A DNA stretch of 8,407 bases from contig JAUYTA010000473.1 of NCBI GenBank assembly GCA_030695265.1, forward strand, positions 1 through 8,407, read 5' to 3'. Below the pieces are notes generated by a model, which saw only the letters and a program-made list of their open reading frames with translations, made no database searches and was not told the origin of the DNA. The DNA is from Bacteroidota bacterium. Its GTDB lineage: Bacteria > Bacteroidota > Bacteroidia > Bacteroidales > Prolixibacteraceae. Below are positions 5,489 to 8,407 of the stretch, piece by piece. Numbering within the stretch: the stretch's first letter is position 1; every line of letters starts with the position of its first letter. Both the position numbers and the translations under genes were made by a program.

Positions 5489-6802
5489 ATGAACAACACT
5501 CCGGTCAGTCAGGAAATTGTAAAAAAATTCACCGATCAACTTCATATAAAAGACATTGGAAAAGCTTCTATCAGAGAAATTGTTGCATTAATCAATTATA
5601 TTGAAGAAGCAAGCAAAGTAAAATTCATTCGCATGGAAATGGGCGTCCCGGGTTTGCCCGCTGCTCAAGTGGGTGTCGAGGCCGAAATAAAGGCGCTTCA
5701 ATCGGGCGTAGCATCCATTTATCCAATGATGGACGGCATCAAACCGCTCAAATACGAAGCTTCCCGTTTTATCAAAATGTTCATGGATGTTGATGTTGAA
5801 CCGGCAAGTTGTATTCCAACTACCGGATCGATGCAGGGAACTTATGCGGCTTTTTTAGTGGCTGGCAATGTTGACAAACAAAAAGATACCACACTTTTCC
5901 TCGATCCCGGATTTCCAGTACAGAAACAACAAATGGTGGTGATGGGCCACAAATTCGACACTTTTGATATTTTTAATTTCAGGGGCGAAAAACTTCGGGA
6001 CAAACTTGAAAGCTACCTTTCGAAAGGAAACATCAATTCTGTGGTTTATTCCAATCCTAACAATCCATGCTGGATATGTTTTACGGAAGAAGAATTGCAA
6101 ATTATAGGTGAACTGGCGACCAAATACGATGTGATCGTGATGGAAGACCTCGCCTATTTCGGAATGGATTTCAGGAAAGACTTATTTACGCCAGGCAAAC
6201 CGCCCTATCAGCCAACCGTGGCGAAATACACTGAAAATTACGTGCTGTTTATTTCCGCATCAAAAATTTTCTCGTATGCCGGTCAGCGTGGCGCCATTAT
6301 GGCAATTTCAAATGCTTTGTGGAACCGCAGTTACGAAAATCTGATCGCCAGATTCGGTAGCGACACTTTTGGCTTCACCATTGTGATGCAGGTTTTATAC
6401 GCGCTTTCTTCCGGAATTACCCATTCAACCCAACATGCTTTGGCAGCTATGTTAAAAGCAGCAAGCGACGGGGAATTCAATTTTATTGAAGACGTAAAAG
6501 AATACGGACGGAAAGCCAAAATCATGAAGGAGTTATTTACTTCCAATGGTTTCGTGATCGTTTACGGGAAAGATGGAGACGAACCCATTGCCGATGGTTT
6601 TTATTTCACCATCGGATATCCGGGAATGACCGGTAGTGAACTCTTATACAATTTATTACACTACGGAATAAGTGCAATCTCATTAAAAAATACCGGTAGC
6701 GAAAAAGAAGGTCTTCGGGCTTGTGTTTCGCATGTTAAACGGGAACAATTTGACGAATTGGGAAAAAGGCTGAAGCAATTCAACGAAGATTTTCCTTTAT
6801 AA
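5489..6802 (+). CDS. Class I/II pyridoxal-phosphate aminotransferase
   Basis: A 437-residue fold-type I aminotransferase that exchanges an amino group between an amino acid and a 2-oxoacid. Key residues are the NPNNP segment at 189-193 (cofactor/substrate Asn), Asp220 and Tyr223 in VMEDLAYFG for the pyridine ring, the Schiff-base Lys259 in SASKIFSYAGQRG, and Arg267 for the phosphate. A C-terminal EGLRACVSHV holds the likely substrate-carboxylate Arg. TTGSMQGTYAA near 111-121 is the cofactor phosphate-binding turn. The ATG at 5489 lacks a Shine-Dalgarno sequence, which is normal here. The ferredoxin subunit gene starts 11 bases after its stop, so it should be in one operon with the oxidoreductase and supply or use its 2-oxoacid. 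An aromatic or branched-chain substrate is suggested by context (pheA upstream, VorB downstream), but specificity cannot be assigned from sequence. Confidence 0.9.
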   Translation: MNNTPVSQEIVKKFTDQLHIKDIGKASIREIVALINYIEEASKVKFIRMEMGVPGLPAAQVGVEAEIKALQSGVASIYPMMDGIKPLKYEASRFIKMFMDVDVEPASCIPTTGSMQGTYAAFLVAGNVDKQKDTTLFLDPGFPVQKQQMVVMGHKFDTFDIFNFRGEKLRDKLESYLSKGNINSVVYSNPNNPCWICFTEEELQIIGELATKYDVIVMEDLAYFGMDFRKDLFTPGKPPYQPTVAKYTENYVLFISASKIFSYAGQRGAIMAISNALWNRSYENLIARFGSDTFGFTIVMQVLYALSSGITHSTQHALAAMLKAASDGEFNFIEDVKEYGRKAKIMKELFTSNGFVIVYGKDGDEPIADGFYFTIGYPGMTGSELLYNLLHYGISAISLKNTGSEKEGLRACVSHVKREQFDELGKRLKQFNEDFPL

Positions 6803-6813
6803 AATTATAAGAA

Positions 6814-7038
6814 ATGGCAAAAGTAATCGGAGCAGTAGTGGTTGACAACGAAGAATGCAAGGGCTGCGGTCTTTGTGTGGTGGCTTGTCCGCAGGATGTG
6901 CTGGGACAAAACAAACAGGTTAACAGCCGCGGCTATCACTATTCATTCATGAAAAATCCGGCAGCTTGTATTGGCTGTTCAAACTGCGCAACAGTTTGCC
7001 CCGATACCTGCATTACCGTTTATCGGGTGAAAATATAA
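6814..7038 (+). CDS. 2-oxoacid:ferredoxin oxidoreductase, 2[4Fe-4S] ferredoxin subunit (delta)
   Basis: A 74-residue ferredoxin-like subunit with two complete cluster motifs: [12 protein letters not shown] at residues 15-26 and [12 protein letters not shown] at 52-63. Each motif gives three ligands, with the fourth coming from the CP of the partner motif. In four-subunit VOR/KOR enzymes this polypeptide carries electrons between the TPP-site cluster and external ferredoxin or flavodoxin. Its N-terminus [11 protein letters not shown] and size match the subunit that precedes VorB in Bacteroidota. It begins 11 bases after the aminotransferase stop. Unusually, 129 bases of AT-rich repeat separate it from the alpha subunit, whereas these genes are normally packed closely. 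No key residue is missing. Confidence 0.93.
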   Translation: MAKVIGAVVVDNEECKGCGLCVVACPQDVLGQNKQVNSRGYHYSFMKNPAACIGCSNCATVCPDTCITVYRVKI

Positions 7039-7040
7039 AC

Positions 7041-7162
7041 ATTTACTATTAAACGATTTACTATTTACTATTTGTTGAAACGAACAAGATAAACGGTAAA
7101 TAGGCAAAATAGTAAATTGAATGAAAAAATCGTAAATTGTAAATAATCAAATTGTAAATAAT
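7041..7162. repeat. AT-rich 7-base-periodic inverted repeat between oxidoreductase subunit genes
   Basis: The left part holds degenerate 7-mers of the form ATTTACT and the right part their complements (GTAAATA, GTAAATT, GTAAATA). Three complementary segments are nested in order: 7041-7046 with 7139-7144, 7053-7059 (ACGATTT) with 7127-7133 (AAATCGT), and 7063-7073 with 7107-7117, the last a perfect 11-base match. A perfect 14-base direct repeat, AAATTGTAAATAAT, lies at 7134-7147 and 7149-7162, ending 5 bases before the alpha-subunit ATG. It contains no gene. It may be a replication-slippage repeat, an mRNA processing or stability stem, or a mobile repeat remnant. Confidence 0.75.
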
Positions 7163-7167
7163 TTAAG

Positions 7168-8253
7168 ATGGGCGAATTAAGATTAATGAAGGGAAATGAA
7201 GTAATTGCCGAAGCTGCCATCCGCTGTGGTTGCGATGGTTATTTCGGCTATCCCATTACTCCCCAGTCGGAAGTGATGGAAACCCTGATGGAACGCGAAC
7301 CCTGGAATGAAACAGGAATGGTGGTGCTTCAGGCCGAAAGTGAAATTGCCTCCATAAACATGGTTTACGGAGCTGCTGCCTCGGGTAAAAAAGTACTTAC
7401 TTCGTCTTCGAGCCCCGGAATTAGCTTAATGGCCGAAGGTATTTCCTATATCGCAGGTTCCGAATTGCCCTGCCTGATTGTTAATGTACAGCGCGGAGGT
7501 CCGGGCCTTGGAACAATCCAGCCATCGCAGGCAGATTATTTTCAATCGACCAAAGGCGGAGGTCACGGCGATTACCGTTTGATTGTGCTTGCGCCATCTT
7601 CGGTTCAGGAAATGAACGATTTTGTAGAACTTGGCTTTAAACTGGCTTTCAAATACCGCAATCCGGCAATGATTCTGAGCGATGGAGCCATTGGCCAAAT
7701 GATGGAAAAAGTGGTTCTCGCCGATTATATTCCAAGATTGACCACCGAAGAGATTGATGCGAAATACGGATCATGGGCAACCAATGGACGCAAGCCAAAC
7801 CGCAAAGCAAATATCATTACTTCTCTTGAAATGGACTCATTGAAAATGGAAGCAAACAACCAACGCTTGCAGGCAAAATACGCCAAAATGGAAGCAGAGG
7901 AAGTCCTTTTTGAAGAGATTCAATGCGACGATGCCGAATATATAATCGTAGCTTTTGGTTCATCATCAAGGGTTTGCCAGAAATCAGTGGATTTGGCCCG
8001 CGAAAAAGGCATCAAACTGGGACTACTTCGCCCGATTACTCTGTTCCCGTTTCCGAAGAAACCAATTGCTGAATTGGCAAAACGGGTAAAAGGATTTTTA
8101 GTGGTTGAGATGAATGCCGGACAAATGATTGAAGATGTTCAAATGGCTGTTGGATGCGCTTTGCCTGTTAAACATTTTGGACGGATGGGCGGGATTATTC
8201 CAACTCCGTCGGAAGTAGTTGAGGCACTTGAACAAAAACTGATAGGAGGATAA
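7168..8253 (+). CDS. vorB: 2-oxoacid:ferredoxin oxidoreductase alpha subunit, VorB type (3-methyl-2-oxobutanoate dehydrogenase)
   Basis: The 361-residue alpha subunit provides the pyrimidine-binding half of the thiamine pyrophosphate site in an enzyme that interconverts a 2-oxoacid + CoA with acyl-CoA + CO2 while reducing or oxidising ferredoxin. Motifs are MKGNEVIAEAA at the start, YPITPQSE at 28-35, LQAESEIASINMVYGAA near 54-70, a TSSSSPGISLM segment near 78-88 and RGGPGLGTIQPSQADY at 109-124. A charged Met/Lys/Glu-rich helix at about 220-260 links to the C-terminal transketolase-like domain (YIIVAFGSSSRV, LLRPITLFPFP). Length and motifs fit VorB of Bacteroidota. Substrates could be branched-chain 2-oxoacids, as the family name implies, or aryl pyruvates such as phenylpyruvate, which the PaaK and PheA context favours. 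Its end carries the ribosome binding site of the next gene. Confidence 0.92.
   Translation: MGELRLMKGNEVIAEAAIRCGCDGYFGYPITPQSEVMETLMEREPWNETGMVVLQAESEIASINMVYGAAASGKKVLTSSSSPGISLMAEGISYIAGSELPCLIVNVQRGGPGLGTIQPSQADYFQSTKGGGHGDYRLIVLAPSSVQEMNDFVELGFKLAFKYRNPAMILSDGAIGQMMEKVVLADYIPRLTTEEIDAKYGSWATNGRKPNRKANIITSLEMDSLKMEANNQRLQAKYAKMEAEEVLFEEIQCDDAEYIIVAFGSSSRVCQKSVDLAREKGIKLGLLRPITLFPFPKKPIAELAKRVKGFLVVEMNAGQMIEDVQMAVGCALPVKHFGRMGGIIPTPSEVVEALEQKLIGG
8244..8249 (+). promoter_or_regulatory. Strong ribosome binding site of the beta-subunit gene
   Basis: AGGAGG lies inside the last codons of vorB, 7 bases before the ATG at 8257, with the vorB TAA (8251-8253) in between. This fixes the beta-subunit start and indicates translational coupling, keeping the alpha and beta subunits in balance. 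Confidence 0.8.
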
Positions 8254-8256
8254 TTT

Positions 8257-8407
8257 ATGGAACTCGCAGATATCATTCACCCAAAAAATCTGGTTTACAA
8301 AAAACCAGCATTGCTGACCAGCACGACCATGCATTACTGCCCGGGTTGCAGTCATGGCGTAATTCACCGACTTCTTGCCGAGGTTATTGAAGATTTGGGA
8401 ATTCAGG
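8257..8407 (+). CDS. 2-oxoacid:ferredoxin oxidoreductase beta subunit, TPP-binding (partial, 3' end outside the window)
   Basis: Fifty codons are visible from the ATG at 8257 to the window edge, with no stop. The product begins [14 protein letters not shown] and contains HYCPGCSHG at about residues 26-34. This is the cluster-ligand and TPP-adjacent motif that opens the beta subunit of KOR/VOR/IOR-type enzymes, usually CPGCGHG, here with Ser for the second Gly. This subunit binds the diphosphate of TPP and a [4Fe-4S] cluster. It starts 3 bases after the vorB stop. A full-length family member is about 250 residues, so most of it lies outside, as presumably does the gamma subunit that usually follows. 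Confidence 0.9.
   Translation, partial: MELADIIHPKNLVYKKPALLTSTTMHYCPGCSHGVIHRLLAEVIEDLGIQ

Noticed and set aside
7041..7162. CRISPR array in the AT-rich repeat region
   Set aside because: Units are about 7 bases, degenerate, and without unique spacers of 30-40 bases; no cas genes are nearby.
5855..8367. Reverse-strand open frames over the aminotransferase and oxidoreductase genes
   Set aside because: Same reason: complete overlap with conserved forward genes and no domain signal.

Overview
The window looks like a piece of chromosome from an anaerobic or facultatively anaerobic Bacteroidota (Bacteroidales/Marinilabiliales type). The basis is moderate G+C, A-rich and mostly Shine-Dalgarno-poor leaders, a perfect TAnnTTTG-type -7 box before pheA, and a VorB-type 2-oxoacid:ferredoxin oxidoreductase. 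The taxonomic call is inference. All recognised genes lie on the + strand, and no RNA gene, insertion sequence, CRISPR array or phage gene was seen.

Layout: 3-113 is the C-terminal tail of an upstream protein that resembles an outer-membrane beta-barrel end. 124-3778 holds two tandem modules, each an aryl-acid (phenylacetate)-CoA ligase followed by a small tandem-ACT-domain protein (paaK1-act1-paaK2-act2). 3911-5282 is a second unit with its own likely promoter and a leader hairpin: a monofunctional prephenate dehydratase with a regulatory ACT domain (pheA), then a long-chain flavodoxin whose FMN-phosphate loop is non-canonical. 5283-5488 is an intergenic region with two hairpins and short direct repeats. 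5489-8407 is a third unit: a class I PLP aminotransferase, then the start of a four-subunit 2-oxoacid:ferredoxin oxidoreductase (ferredoxin subunit, alpha subunit VorB, and the first 50 codons of the TPP-binding beta subunit). The gamma subunit presumably lies beyond the window.

How the genes may work together: PheA makes phenylpyruvate from prephenate and the aminotransferase can turn phenylpyruvate into phenylalanine. The oxidoreductase and the CoA ligases can connect phenylpyruvate (or other aryl or branched 2-oxoacids) to the acyl-CoA and the free acid. Run one way, this oxidises amino acids to aryl/branched acids with reduced ferredoxin and, if the ligase runs backwards, ATP. Run the other way, it salvages environmental aryl acids by reductive carboxylation. 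The two ACT proteins have no DNA-binding domain and could be amino-acid sensors acting on the ligases. The direction and the substrates cannot be read from the sequence.

The most unusual non-coding structure is a pair of 7-base-periodic degenerate repeat arrays, each folded as an inverted repeat. One is GC-rich, between paaK1 and act1. The other is AT-rich and separates the ferredoxin and alpha subunits of the oxidoreductase.
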